A stretch of DNA of 55,652 nucleotides. It comes from Pseudomonadota bacterium. GTDB lineage: Bacteria; Pseudomonadota; Alphaproteobacteria; Rhodospirillales; Magnetospirillaceae. Below, in pieces: positions 1 through 7,883 of this stretch. Both the position numbers and the translations under genes were made by a program. Each line of letters opens with the position of its first letter. Within the stretch, counting starts at the first letter, position 1. The notes under the pieces are model-generated. The model did no database searches, was not told where the DNA came from, and was given only the letters and a program-made list of their open reading frames with translations. Where the stretch lies: assembly GCA_021847015.1 (NCBI GenBank), contig JAJZVW010000020.1, positions 1 to 55,652 of the forward strand, given 5' to 3'.

Positions 1-1065
1 GAGGGGCTCGACTTCATCGCCGTAGGGCAGCACGAGGCCGCCGAGGGGCGCCACGACATCGCCGCCGGACAGCACGAGACCGCCGAGGGGCGCCACGACA
101 TCGCCGTAGGGCAGCACGAGGCCGCCGAGGGGCGCCACGACATCGCCGCCGGACAGCACGAGGCCGCCGAGGGGCGCCACGACATCGCCGCCGGACAGCA
201 CGAGGTGGCCGAAGGGCGGCACAACATCACCGTAGGGCAGCACGAGACCGCCGAGGGACGCCACGACATCGCCGCCGGACAGCACGAGATGGCGGTCGGC
301 AAGGTGCATGGCGACGCGAAAGAAATCGCGGCTGGTGAGAAGGATATAGCGCACGGCCAGCACGAGGTGGCCGCCGGGCAACACGAGATCGCCACCGGAC
401 AGCACCAGGTCGCCGCCGGAGAACACCAGGCCGGCGTCGGCCAGCACGAGGTGGCCGCCGGACAGCACGAGATCGCCACCGGACAGCACCAGGTCGCCGC
501 CGGAGAACACCAGGCCGGCGTCGGCCAGCACGAGGTGGCCGCCGGACAACACGAGATCGCCACCGGACAGCATCAGGTCGCCGCCGGAGAACACCAGGCC
601 GGCGTCGGCCGGCACGAGGTGGCCGCCGGACAGCACGAGATCGCCACCGGACAGCATCAGGTCGCCGCCGGAGAACACCAGGCCGGCGTCGGCCAACACG
701 AGGTGGCCGCCGGACAGCACGAGATCGCCACCGGACAGCATGACATCGCGGCGGGCCACCATGATTTGGCCGCCGGCCATCACGACATCGCCTCGGGCGA
801 GCACATGACCTTCGATTTCAGCGGACACGACACGACCCAGAGCTGGACCCACGTCCTGGACACCCAGGACCATGGTTCGGTGGCGCACGGGGTGGCGGAC
901 ATGCATAACTGGACGGATATCGCCAGCGCCACGCCCACCTCCCACGGCAGCGCGCCGGCAAGCCACGACCAAGCGGATCATTCCGCTCCGGCCAGCCATG
1001 GCTATGCCGACCACAGCCAGCATCACGCCACCGAGTTCACCCATATCGACAAGATGCACCATTGA
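1..1065 (+). CDS. Histidine-rich seven-residue-repeat protein, 5' end outside the window
   Basis: The frame is open from base 1, so the GTG at 205 is not a credible start and the gene begins upstream. About 260 residues are built from a seven-residue repeat of the form G-(Q/R/E)-H-(E/D/Q)-x-A-x, for example GQHEVAA, GQHEIAT and GQHQVAA. The repeats form 14-residue units (bases 25-276) and 28-residue units (bases 355-740). The tail (about residues 270-354) is non-repetitive but still rich in His, Asp and Ser and ends in MHH. No membrane segment, signal peptide or known domain is visible in this part. Glycine in every repeat argues against a classic coiled coil; a regular solenoid or an extended metal-binding chain is possible. 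The function is unknown. A strong terminator follows directly. Confidence 0.8.
   Translation, partial: EGLDFIAVGQHEAAEGRHDIAAGQHETAEGRHDIAVGQHEAAEGRHDIAAGQHEAAEGRHDIAAGQHEVAEGRHNITVGQHETAEGRHDIAAGQHEMAVGKVHGDAKEIAAGEKDIAHGQHEVAAGQHEIATGQHQVAAGEHQAGVGQHEVAAGQHEIATGQHQVAAGEHQAGVGQHEVAAGQHEIATGQHQVAAGEHQAGVGRHEVAAGQHEIATGQHQVAAGEHQAGVGQHEVAAGQHEIATGQHDIAAGHHDLAAGHHDIASGEHMTFDFSGHDTTQSWTHVLDTQDHGSVAHGVADMHNWTDIASATPTSHGSAPASHDQADHSAPASHGYADHSQHHATEFTHIDKMHH
25..276 (+). repeat. Six tandem 42-bp coding repeats
   Basis: Six consecutive 42-bp units (25-66, 67-108, 109-150, 151-192, 193-234, 235-276) each encode 14 residues of the pattern GQHExAEGRHDIAx. They differ by few substitutions, mainly at the codon after GQHE and at the last codon. 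A degenerate stretch (277-354) separates them from the 84-bp array. Confidence 0.9.
355..740 (+). repeat. Four and a half tandem 84-bp coding repeats
   Basis: Units at 355-438, 439-522, 523-606 and 607-690, plus a partial fifth to about 740, each encode 28 residues made of four seven-residue repeats (GQHEVAA, GQHEIAT, GQHQVAA, GEHQAGV). The copies are nearly identical at the DNA level, with changes such as cag/caa and cag/cgg. This indicates recent amplification or homogenisation. Confidence 0.92.
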
Positions 1066-1072
1066 GAATCGG

Positions 1073-1101
1073 GGGTCCGTCGGTGACGGACCCTTTCATT
1101 T
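1073..1101 (+). terminator. Intrinsic terminator after the repeat protein
   Basis: GGGTCCGTC (1073-1081) and GACGGACCC (1085-1093) form a perfect 9-bp stem with a GGT loop, followed by a T-rich run. It lies 8 bases after the stop codon. Confidence 0.85.
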
Positions 1102-1216
1102 CCGAATGCCGGTTTCGCCTATTCGGGGGGGGTGACGGGGTCACTGCGCCGGGGCCTTCCGCCCGGAATGCGATATCGGCTAGATTTGCGCGTCGGGGGC
1201 GATGGGGGCGGGCGGA

Positions 1217-2116
1217 ATGGATACCATCGGCAAGTATGCGATCCGCAAAGCCGCGGTCACCAGCGGCTATGCGCAGGTTCTGTTCTGTCACGACCCCGAC
1301 CTTCTGGTCCCGGTCGCGGTGAAGCTGTTCGATCCGCGGCGCCTGCAAGACGGCCCCTTGAGCCCGGGGCAGCTGCTCACCCGTTTCCTCGCCGAAGCGC
1401 GCACCCTTGCCGTCTTCGACCATCCTCATGTGGTGGGGATCAAGACCTTCGAGCGCTTTCGCGACGGGCGCCCCTACTTCGTGATGCCGTACCTCGCCGC
1501 CCACCTTCCCTATGAGATCGGCAAGGATATCGCCGCCCCCCAAGCGGCCGAAACGGCGCCGGAACGGGACCGGCCGCGCCGCGTGGGGCTGGCCCGGGCG
1601 ATCGCCATCCTGAAGCAACTGGCCCTGGCGCTTGCCGCCCTGCACCGCCGCGGCATGGTGCATCGCTGGGTCAAACCCTCGAACATCCTGCTGACCGCGC
1701 GCGAGGGCGGAAACGTCCGGCTTGCCGATTTCAGCATGGTGAAGCTGCCCGATGGCAAATTGCCCATGTGCGACCATTGGCCGGCCGATAGCGGGTATGC
1801 CGCCCCCGAGCAGCGGGAAAACGCGGCCGCGGTCGGCCCGCAGGCCGACGTCTATTCGCTGGGCGTGCTCGCCTGCCGTCTGCTGACCGGGCGGCTGCCC
1901 GATGCGCCGGGGAGCGCCGCTGCGCTCCTCGACAAGGAAAGCGAAACCCTGTCCGCCCTCATCGCACGGATGACCGATCCCGACCCGGCGGCGCGTCCGG
2001 CCCATGCCGGCGCGCTGCTGCCGCTGCTCGATTCCGTGCCCGTGCCCAACCGCCCGGTCCGCACCGTCGTGCATACGGCCGCGCCGCGCCGCGCCGCCGC
2101 CGCGGCCGGCGCCTAA
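1217..2116 (+). CDS. Protein-kinase-like protein, probable pseudokinase
   Basis: Hanks-type Ser/Thr kinase fold of 299 residues. Visible features are the VAVK lysine (K36), the alpha-C glutamate in FLAEAR (E60), GYAAPE and DVYSLGVL. Key catalytic positions are altered. The HRD motif reads HRW (149-151, Trp codon at 1667-1669), DFG reads DFS (171-173), and no GxGxxG loop precedes K36. The catalytic aspartate is therefore missing and phosphotransfer is unlikely, although ATP could still bind. ATG 1202 is in frame and would add five residues; 1217 was chosen because kinase homology begins with it. There is no membrane segment or C-terminal sensor domain. The partner is unknown; the upstream neighbour is the histidine-rich repeat protein. 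Confidence 0.85.
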   Translation: MDTIGKYAIRKAAVTSGYAQVLFCHDPDLLVPVAVKLFDPRRLQDGPLSPGQLLTRFLAEARTLAVFDHPHVVGIKTFERFRDGRPYFVMPYLAAHLPYEIGKDIAAPQAAETAPERDRPRRVGLARAIAILKQLALALAALHRRGMVHRWVKPSNILLTAREGGNVRLADFSMVKLPDGKLPMCDHWPADSGYAAPEQRENAAAVGPQADVYSLGVLACRLLTGRLPDAPGSAAALLDKESETLSALIARMTDPDPAARPAHAGALLPLLDSVPVPNRPVRTVVHTAAPRRAAAAAGA

Positions 2117-2168
2117 GGCCGGTCGGACGGAGCTTGCACCGGGGCACGGCCTCGGCCATCCTTCCGCC

Positions 2169-2945
2169 ATGCCCATGTCCATTCCCGCCACGATCCCTCG
2201 CGTCGCCCTGGTAACGGGGGCGGCGCACCGCATCGGCCGCGCCGTCGCCCTCGCACTGGCCGAGGAGGGATTCGCCGTCGCGATCCACTATTCGGCCTCA
2301 GCCGCCGACGCCGAGGCCCTGGCGGCCGACATCCGCGGCCAGGGCGGCCATGCCGTCACCTTCGCCGCGAATCTTGCCCGCGAGGAGGAGACGGCCCGCC
2401 TGCTGCCGGCCGTCTCGGCGGCAATGGGCCCCGTCGGGGTGCTGGTCAACAACGCCTCGACCTTCGAACGGGACGAAGCGCTGACGGCGACCCGCGCGAC
2501 GTGGGATTTCCACATGGAGGTGAACCTGCGGGCGCCGTTCGTGCTGTCCCAGGAGCTGGCACGCCAACTGCCGCTGGATGCCGAGGCGGTGATCGTCAAC
2601 CTGTTGGACCAGCGGGTGTGGAACCTGACGCCCCACTTCACCACCTACACCTTGAGCAAGGCCGGGCTGTGGATCCTGACCCAGACCCTCGCGCTGGCCC
2701 TGGCTCCCGGCGTCCGGGTGATCGGCATCGGCCCCGGGCCGGCGCTGCCGAGCCGCCGGCAAACCGCCGAGCAGTTCGCGGCCCAATCGGCACGCACACC
2801 GCTGCGGCGCGGGACGTCGCCCGCCGAGATCGCCGGGGCCGTCCGGTTCGCGTTGGCCACCCCCTCGTTCACGGGGCAGATGATCGCCCTCGACGGCGGC
2901 CAGCACCTGGAATGGGCACCGGGAGCGCCCCCCTGCGAGGAATGA
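2169..2945 (+). CDS. SDR-family oxidoreductase, pteridine-reductase-like
   Basis: Short-chain dehydrogenase of 258 residues, probably NADPH-dependent. The nucleotide motif is TGAAHRIG, which fits the TGxxxRxG signature of pteridine reductases and FolM rather than the TGxxxGxG of ordinary SDRs. NNAS follows and the catalytic YxxxK reads YTLSK. The usual catalytic serine region reads LLDQRVW, as in pteridine reductases. The likely role is reduction of dihydropterins or dihydrofolate in the cytoplasm. ATG 2169 starts about nine residues before the Rossmann strand; the frame is open further upstream but overlaps the kinase-like gene. Confidence 0.82.
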   Translation: MPMSIPATIPRVALVTGAAHRIGRAVALALAEEGFAVAIHYSASAADAEALAADIRGQGGHAVTFAANLAREEETARLLPAVSAAMGPVGVLVNNASTFERDEALTATRATWDFHMEVNLRAPFVLSQELARQLPLDAEAVIVNLLDQRVWNLTPHFTTYTLSKAGLWILTQTLALALAPGVRVIGIGPGPALPSRRQTAEQFAAQSARTPLRRGTSPAEIAGAVRFALATPSFTGQMIALDGGQHLEWAPGAPPCEE

Positions 2946-3103
2946 GCCCGAAAGGTGTAGGCCTTAGCCTGAGGAATAGGGCGAAATATCGCGGTTTTTT
3001 CCTGCAAATCGAAGTTTTACACAGACGCGGGCGCGTAATGGCGGCGGCCGCACGACGTCCTCGTGCCGGCATGAAATGGCGCATCGGCGCCGCGGATCGG
3101 CTC

Positions 3104-3132
3104 TTGACAATCACTAACTCATTGAAAATATT
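3104..3132 (+). promoter_or_regulatory. Putative sigma70 promoter for uvrC
   Basis: A perfect TTGACA (3104-3109) is followed by a 17-base spacer and AATATT (3127-3132), which matches 4 of 6 bases of TATAAT, inside an AT-rich patch. It lies about 170 bases upstream of uvrC. Confidence 0.4.
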
Positions 3133-3213
3133 AGATGTCATATTTCTGCATAGAAAATGTGCAAGGAGGTCAAAGCCTTGCGGAGCCTGGGGGGAAGTCC
3201 CGCTGCCCTGGAC

Positions 3214-3248
3214 TTCCCCACAAACTTACCCACAGATTCGGTGGATAT
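3214..3248. other. Cluster of DnaA-box-like nonamers
   Basis: TTCCCCACA (3214-3222), TTACCCACA (3226-3234, one mismatch to TTATCCACA) and GGTGGATAT (3240-3248, reverse orientation, two mismatches) lie within 35 bases just before uvrC. This may be chance. Confidence 0.25.
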
Positions 3249-3303
3249 CCTTTTTGATGTCGGACAGCGGATATAGACCCTTGCCGGACCTGCCTCCCAG
3301 CCG

Positions 3304-5226
3304 ATGCGACCGGCCATGACGGACATGCGCGACCCCCTCCTTCCCACCGAAACGGCAGAGCCCTCCGGCAGCCCCGGCCCCCTGGCCATCGGCGTGGCGG
3401 TGATCGAACGGAACCTGGAGACCATGTCCTCGTCTCCGGGGGTCTATCGCATGCTGTCGGCGAAAGGGGATGCCCTTTACGTGGGCAAGGCGAAGAATCT
3501 GCGCAAGCGGGTGGCGGCCTACGCGCGGCCCGACCGGCTGCCGCTCCGCTTGCAGCGCATGGTCGCCGACACGGCATCGATGGAGGTGATCACCACCCAC
3601 ACCGAGGTCGAGGCCCTGCTGCTGGAAAGCAACCTCATCAAGCGCCTGGCCCCGCGCTACAACATCCTCCTCCGCGACGACAAATCCTTTCCCTACATCC
3701 TGCTGACGGGGGATCACGACTGGCCGCAGATCGTCAAGCACCGGGGCGCCCGGTCGCGCAAAGGGGAGTATTTCGGACCCTTCGCCTCGGCGGGGGCGGT
3801 CAACCAGACGCTCTCGGCCCTCCAGCGCGCCTTTCTGCTGCGTTCGTGCCCGGACACCATTTTCGCCAACCGCACCCGGCCTTGCCTGCTCTACCAGATC
3901 AAACGCTGCTCGGCTCCCTGCGTCGAGCGGATCGGGCGCGAGGATTATCTCCGTCTGGTGGCCGAGGCCCGCGACTTCCTGTCCGGCCACAGCCAGCGCA
4001 TCCAGCGCGATCTGGCGGCCCGGATGGAAGAGGCCAGCGCGGCCATGGAATACGAGCAGGCGGCCGTGTACCGCGACCGCATCCGCGCGCTGTCCCACAT
4101 CCAGGCCCATCAGGACATCAACCCCCAGGAGGTGGCCGAGGCCGACGTGGTCGCCCTTCACCAGGCGGGGGGAAGCACCTGCGTCCAGGTGTTCTTTTTC
4201 CGCTCGGGCTGCAATTACGGCAACCGCGCCTATTTCCCTGTCCATGCCCAGGGCGAGGAGGCCGCGCAGGTGATGGCCGCCTTCCTCGGCCAGTTCTATG
4301 CCGACAAGCAACCCCCGAGGGAGGTGCTGGTCAGCCTCGAACCGGCGGAACGCGCCATCGTCGCCCAGGCGCTGTCGGAGAAGGCCGGCCGCAAGATCGC
4401 CGTCTTCGAACCCAAGCGCGGCGACCGCCGCCGCCTGGTGGACCATGCCCTCGACAATGCCCGCGAGGCTTTGGGACGCCGCTTGGCCGAGAGCGACGCC
4501 CATCTCCGGCTGCTGGACGGCGTGGGCAGCCTTTTCGGCCTGGACGGGGCGCCCGAGCGCGTCGAGGTCTACGACAACAGCCACATCCAGGGCGCCCAGG
4601 CGGTGGGCGGCATGATCGTCGCCGGCCCCGACGGGCTGATGAAAGCGGCTTACCGCAAGTTCAACATCCGGAGCGAGGACCTGCGGCCCGGCGACGATTA
4701 CGGCATGATGCGCGAAGTGCTGGCGCGCCGGTTCCGCCGGGCGCGCAAGGAGGACCCCGACCGCGATCGCGGCCTGTGGCCAGACCTGGTGCTGATCGAC
4801 GGCGGCCAGGGGCAGCTCAACGCGGCGCTCGACGTGTTCGCCGATCTCGGCGTCGAGGACGTGCCCCTGGCGGCGATCGCCAAGGGACCCGACCGCAACG
4901 CCGGCCGCGAACGCTTCTTCGTTCCCGGACGGGAGCCGTTTTCCCTGGAGCCCGGGGATCCGGTCCTCTACTTCCTCCAGCGCCTGCGCGACGAGGCCCA
5001 CCGCTTCGCCATCGGCTCGCACCGCCAGCGCCGGTCCAGGGCCATCGGCCAGTCGCTGCTGGACGACGTGCCCGGGATCGGGGCGCGGCGCAAAAAGGCG
5101 CTGCTGCACCATTTCGGCGCGGCCCGGGACGTGGCGAATGCCGGCCTGGCCGACCTTGAGGCGGTATCCGGCATATCGAAAGCCATGGCCAAAAAAATCT
5201 ATGATCACTTCCACCCCCAGGGCTAA
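3304..5226 (+). CDS. uvrC: Excinuclease ABC subunit C
   Basis: The nuclease subunit of UvrABC, which makes the 3' and 5' incisions around DNA lesions in nucleotide excision repair. The 640 residues contain a GIY-YIG domain (GVYRML at 46, [12 protein letters not shown] at about 58), a UVR UvrB-binding motif (about 240-275, [13 protein letters not shown]), the RNase H-like nuclease core with YDNSHIQG and [12 protein letters not shown], and a C-terminal helix-hairpin-helix pair ([26 protein letters not shown]). The length is normal for the family. In-frame ATGs at 3304, 3316 and 3325 make the exact start uncertain. No GTTC-N7-GTTC LexA box typical of alphaproteobacteria was seen upstream. pgsA follows by 45 bases, a common arrangement in this group. 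Confidence 0.97.
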   Translation: MRPAMTDMRDPLLPTETAEPSGSPGPLAIGVAVIERNLETMSSSPGVYRMLSAKGDALYVGKAKNLRKRVAAYARPDRLPLRLQRMVADTASMEVITTHTEVEALLLESNLIKRLAPRYNILLRDDKSFPYILLTGDHDWPQIVKHRGARSRKGEYFGPFASAGAVNQTLSALQRAFLLRSCPDTIFANRTRPCLLYQIKRCSAPCVERIGREDYLRLVAEARDFLSGHSQRIQRDLAARMEEASAAMEYEQAAVYRDRIRALSHIQAHQDINPQEVAEADVVALHQAGGSTCVQVFFFRSGCNYGNRAYFPVHAQGEEAAQVMAAFLGQFYADKQPPREVLVSLEPAERAIVAQALSEKAGRKIAVFEPKRGDRRRLVDHALDNAREALGRRLAESDAHLRLLDGVGSLFGLDGAPERVEVYDNSHIQGAQAVGGMIVAGPDGLMKAAYRKFNIRSEDLRPGDDYGMMREVLARRFRRARKEDPDRDRGLWPDLVLIDGGQGQLNAALDVFADLGVEDVPLAAIAKGPDRNAGRERFFVPGREPFSLEPGDPVLYFLQRLRDEAHRFAIGSHRQRRSRAIGQSLLDDVPGIGARRKKALLHHFGAARDVANAGLADLEAVSGISKAMAKKIYDHFHPQG

Positions 5227-5271
5227 TATTCCGGTGCGCCCGTCCTGGGCCGACAATCCGGTGCGCCCCGC

Positions 5272-5886
5272 ATGGTGACGAGCCTTCCCAATCTCCTGAC
5301 GATTTCGCGGATCGTGGTGATCCCGCTGGTGGTCGCGACGTTCTACGTGGACGGGGAAACGCCGCGCTGGATCGCCTGCGCGCTGTTCGTGGCGGCGGCC
5401 GTCACCGACTGGTTCGACGGCCATCTGGCGCGCACGCGCAATCAGGTGTCGGCGCTGGGGCGCTTCCTCGATCCCATCGCCGACAAGCTGCTGGTCGGCG
5501 CCGTGCTGTTCATGCTGGCGGCCTTCCACCGCGTCAGCCTGCTGGGCATGCTCCCGGCGCTGGTGATCCTGCTGCGCGAAATCCTGGTCTCGGGCCTGCG
5601 GGAATTCCTCGCCGAGGTACGGATCGGCATGCCGGTGACCCGGCTGGCCAAATGGAAGACGGGCCTGCAAATGGTGGCCCTGCCGGTGCTGCTGGTGGGC
5701 GACGCGGGACCGGCCGTTCTCCACGTCCGCCTGGCCGGCGAGGTCTGCCTGTGGGTGGCCGCGCTGCTCACCCTGGTCACGGGCTGGGATTACCTGCGCG
5801 CGGGGCTGGAGCATATGAACGGCCGCGGCGTGCCGGCCCAGGGCTCGGCCGCCAGCGTCAAGCCCGCGACCACCGGGGCGAAGTGA
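5272..5886 (+). CDS. pgsA: CDP-diacylglycerol--glycerol-3-phosphate 3-phosphatidyltransferase
   Basis: Makes phosphatidylglycerophosphate from CDP-diacylglycerol and glycerol-3-phosphate at the inner membrane, the committed step to phosphatidylglycerol and cardiolipin. The CDP-alcohol phosphotransferase signature DGx2ARx8Gx3Dx3D is complete (DGHLAR...GRFLDPIAD, about residues 50-72). Several hydrophobic membrane helices follow. 204 residues is normal. It lies between uvrC and moeA on the same strand. Confidence 0.95.
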   Translation: MVTSLPNLLTISRIVVIPLVVATFYVDGETPRWIACALFVAAAVTDWFDGHLARTRNQVSALGRFLDPIADKLLVGAVLFMLAAFHRVSLLGMLPALVILLREILVSGLREFLAEVRIGMPVTRLAKWKTGLQMVALPVLLVGDAGPAVLHVRLAGEVCLWVAALLTLVTGWDYLRAGLEHMNGRGVPAQGSAASVKPATTGAK

Positions 5887-5893
5887 GCCCGGC

Positions 5894-7150
5894 ATGCCCC
5901 CGGTGTTGAGCGGCGCCGCGTTCGCCGCCGAGTCCAAGCTTTTTTCCCTGGATGAGGCGCTGGCCCTGCTGGACAGCCGGCTGGGCCCCGTGGCGGAAGC
6001 CGAGACCCTGCCCGTGTCCGCCTCGGCCGGACGGTTCCTGGCCGAGGACGTGGTGGCGCGAACGCATGTGCCGCCCTTCGACAATTCCGCCGTCGACGGC
6101 TGGGCCGTCCGCAGCGCCGATCTTCCCGCCGAGGGCGAGGTGCGTCTGCGGGTCGCCGGCCGCTCCGCCGCCGGCCATCCGTTCGAGGGCCCCCTCGCGC
6201 CGGGCGCCGCCATCCGCATCCTCACCGGCGCGCCGATGCCGGCCGGCGCGGATGCGGTGGCCATGCAGGAGCATTGCCGCGCCGAGGACGGCGCGGTGAT
6301 CGTGCCGGGTGGGCTGGCGGCCGGAACCAACCGCCGGCGGGCCGGCGAGGATGTGGCGCAAGGCGCCGCGGCGCTTCCGCGCGGCACGCGGCTCGGGCCG
6401 GCGGAACTGGGGCTGGCGGCGGCCACCGGCCATGCCGAGGTACGGGTCCACCGGCAATTGCGGGCCGCCGTGTTCTCCACCGGCGACGAAGTGCGCGATC
6501 CAGGGGCGCCGCTGCCGCCGGGCTGCCTGTACGATTCCAACCGCCGCTCGGCATCCGCCTTCCTGACGATGCTGGGATGCGCCGTCACCGATCTCGGCAT
6601 CCTGCCGGATCGGGTGGAGGCGATCCGGGGCGCCCTTGCCGCCGCGGCGCCGGATCACGACCTGCTGCTCACCTCGGGCGGCGTTTCGGTCGGCGACGAA
6701 GACCACGTCCGGCCGGCGGTCGAGGCCCTTGGCACGCTCCATTTCTGGAAGCTGGCGATCAAGCCGGGCAAGCCCGTCGCCCTCGGCGAGGTCCGCGGCC
6801 GCGCCTTCATCGGGCTGCCGGGGAACCCGGTGGCCGGCCTGGTGACACTGATGCTGGTCGCCCGTCCGGTGGTGCTGAAACTGATGGGCGCGCGGAACAC
6901 CGCGCCCGTCCGCTATCCGGTGACCGCGGGATTTTCCCTGGCCCGCCGACCCGGCCGCCGGGAATGGCTGCGGGCGCGGGTCGCCGCCCGGGATGGCGGC
7001 CTGGCCGCCGAGCTTTACCCCCGCCAGGGGGCCGGCGTGCTCTCCTCGATGGTTTGGGCCGACGGGCTGGTGGAAATCCTCGAGGATTGCGGCGGCGTTT
7101 CCATCGGCGATACCGTCTCCTATATCCCCTTTGCCGAGGTCACACGATGA
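5894..7150 (+). CDS. moeA: Molybdopterin molybdotransferase MoeA
   Basis: Inserts molybdate into adenylylated molybdopterin to complete the molybdenum cofactor. The 418 residues include the N-terminal PPFDNSAVDGWAVR signature, the central LYDSNR and TSGGVSVGDEDHV segments of the MoaB/Mog-like domain, the KPGKP loop, GLPGNPVA, and a C-terminal beta domain. The start is seven bases after the pgsA stop. Its stop overlaps the moaD start by four bases (ATGA), so the molybdopterin genes are translationally coupled. Confidence 0.96.
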   Translation: MPPVLSGAAFAAESKLFSLDEALALLDSRLGPVAEAETLPVSASAGRFLAEDVVARTHVPPFDNSAVDGWAVRSADLPAEGEVRLRVAGRSAAGHPFEGPLAPGAAIRILTGAPMPAGADAVAMQEHCRAEDGAVIVPGGLAAGTNRRRAGEDVAQGAAALPRGTRLGPAELGLAAATGHAEVRVHRQLRAAVFSTGDEVRDPGAPLPPGCLYDSNRRSASAFLTMLGCAVTDLGILPDRVEAIRGALAAAAPDHDLLLTSGGVSVGDEDHVRPAVEALGTLHFWKLAIKPGKPVALGEVRGRAFIGLPGNPVAGLVTLMLVARPVVLKLMGARNTAPVRYPVTAGFSLARRPGRREWLRARVAARDGGLAAELYPRQGAGVLSSMVWADGLVEILEDCGGVSIGDTVSYIPFAEVTR

Positions 7151-7398
7151 AGGTTCTGTATTTCGCCTGGTTGCGGACCAAGGTCGGGCGCGGCGAAGAG
7201 GATTTGGTGCCGCCGGCCGGGGTTGGCGACGTCGCCGCCCTGGTCACCTGGCTGAAAGGGCGCTCGGCCGGCCACGCCGAGGCCTTCGCCGACCTGCGCG
7301 GCGTCCGGGCCGCGGTCAATCAGGATTACGCGGGGTGGGACCATGCGGTTGCCGCCGATGACGAGGTGGCGTTTTTTCCGCCGGTGACGGGGGGCTAG
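7147..7398 (+). CDS. moaD: Molybdopterin synthase sulfur-carrier subunit MoaD
   Basis: Small ubiquitin-like protein of 83 residues ending in the essential Gly-Gly (FFPPVTGG), which carries the thiocarboxylate used to build the dithiolene of molybdopterin. It begins MKVLYFAWLR, typical of the family. The ATG overlaps the moeA stop and moaE starts two bases after its own stop. Confidence 0.95.
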   Translation: MKVLYFAWLRTKVGRGEEDLVPPAGVGDVAALVTWLKGRSAGHAEAFADLRGVRAAVNQDYAGWDHAVAADDEVAFFPPVTGG

Positions 7399-7400
7399 GC

Positions 7401-7865
7401 ATGATCCGCGTCCAGACCGGGGATTTCGACGTCGGCGCCGAACTGGCCGGCTTCGCCGCCGGCAACGGCAGGGTCGGCGCGACCTGCGTATTCGTCGGAA
7501 CCGTCCGGGATTATGCCGCAGAGCACGCCGGCCCCGGCGGCTGGGTGACGGCCATGACCCTGGAACATTATCCGGGCATGACCGAGACGCGCCTGGCCGC
7601 CATCGAGGCCGAGGCCCGCCGCCGCTGGCCCCTGGAGGACGTGCTGATCGTCCACCGCTACGGCCGTCTGGAGGCCGGCGACCGCATCGTCATGGTCGCC
7701 GCCGCCTCCGGCCATCGGGAGGCGGCCTTCCAGGCCTGCCAATTCCTCATCGACTGGCTGAAGACCAAGGCGCCGTTCTGGAAACTGGAACACACCGCCG
7801 ATGGCGATTCCTGGGTGGACGCCCGCGACCTGGACGACGCCCTGGCGGCGCGTTGGGACGGCTGA
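7401..7865 (+). CDS. moaE: Molybdopterin synthase catalytic subunit MoaE
   Basis: Catalytic partner of MoaD that converts cyclic pyranopterin monophosphate to molybdopterin. The 154 residues contain GATCVFVGTVRDYA, LEHYPGMTE, VLIVHRYGRLEAGDRIVMV and the active-site lysine region FLIDWLKTKAPFWKLE. It closes the moeA-moaD-moaE run and converges on the chemoreceptor gene. Confidence 0.96.
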   Translation: MIRVQTGDFDVGAELAGFAAGNGRVGATCVFVGTVRDYAAEHAGPGGWVTAMTLEHYPGMTETRLAAIEAEARRRWPLEDVLIVHRYGRLEAGDRIVMVAAASGHREAAFQACQFLIDWLKTKAPFWKLEHTADGDSWVDARDLDDALAARWDG

Positions 7866-7883
7866 CGCCCCGCGCCCTCCGTC

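Larger units (their letters stand above)
2946..3303. other. Intergenic region upstream of uvrC
   Basis: 358 bases without a convincing gene. It has an unusually AT-rich patch (about 3104-3165) with a sigma70-like promoter and a cluster of DnaA-box-like nonamers (3214-3248). Confidence 0.7.

Noticed and set aside
25-740. CRISPR-like array
   Set aside because: The repeats are contiguous, without spacers, keep the reading frame throughout and encode a periodic protein.
3226-6600. 1124-residue open frame on the minus strand
   Set aside because: It runs antisense to uvrC, pgsA and moeA, all of which have clear motifs. The translation is Arg/Gly/His-rich without domains, as expected of a shadow frame in GC-rich DNA.
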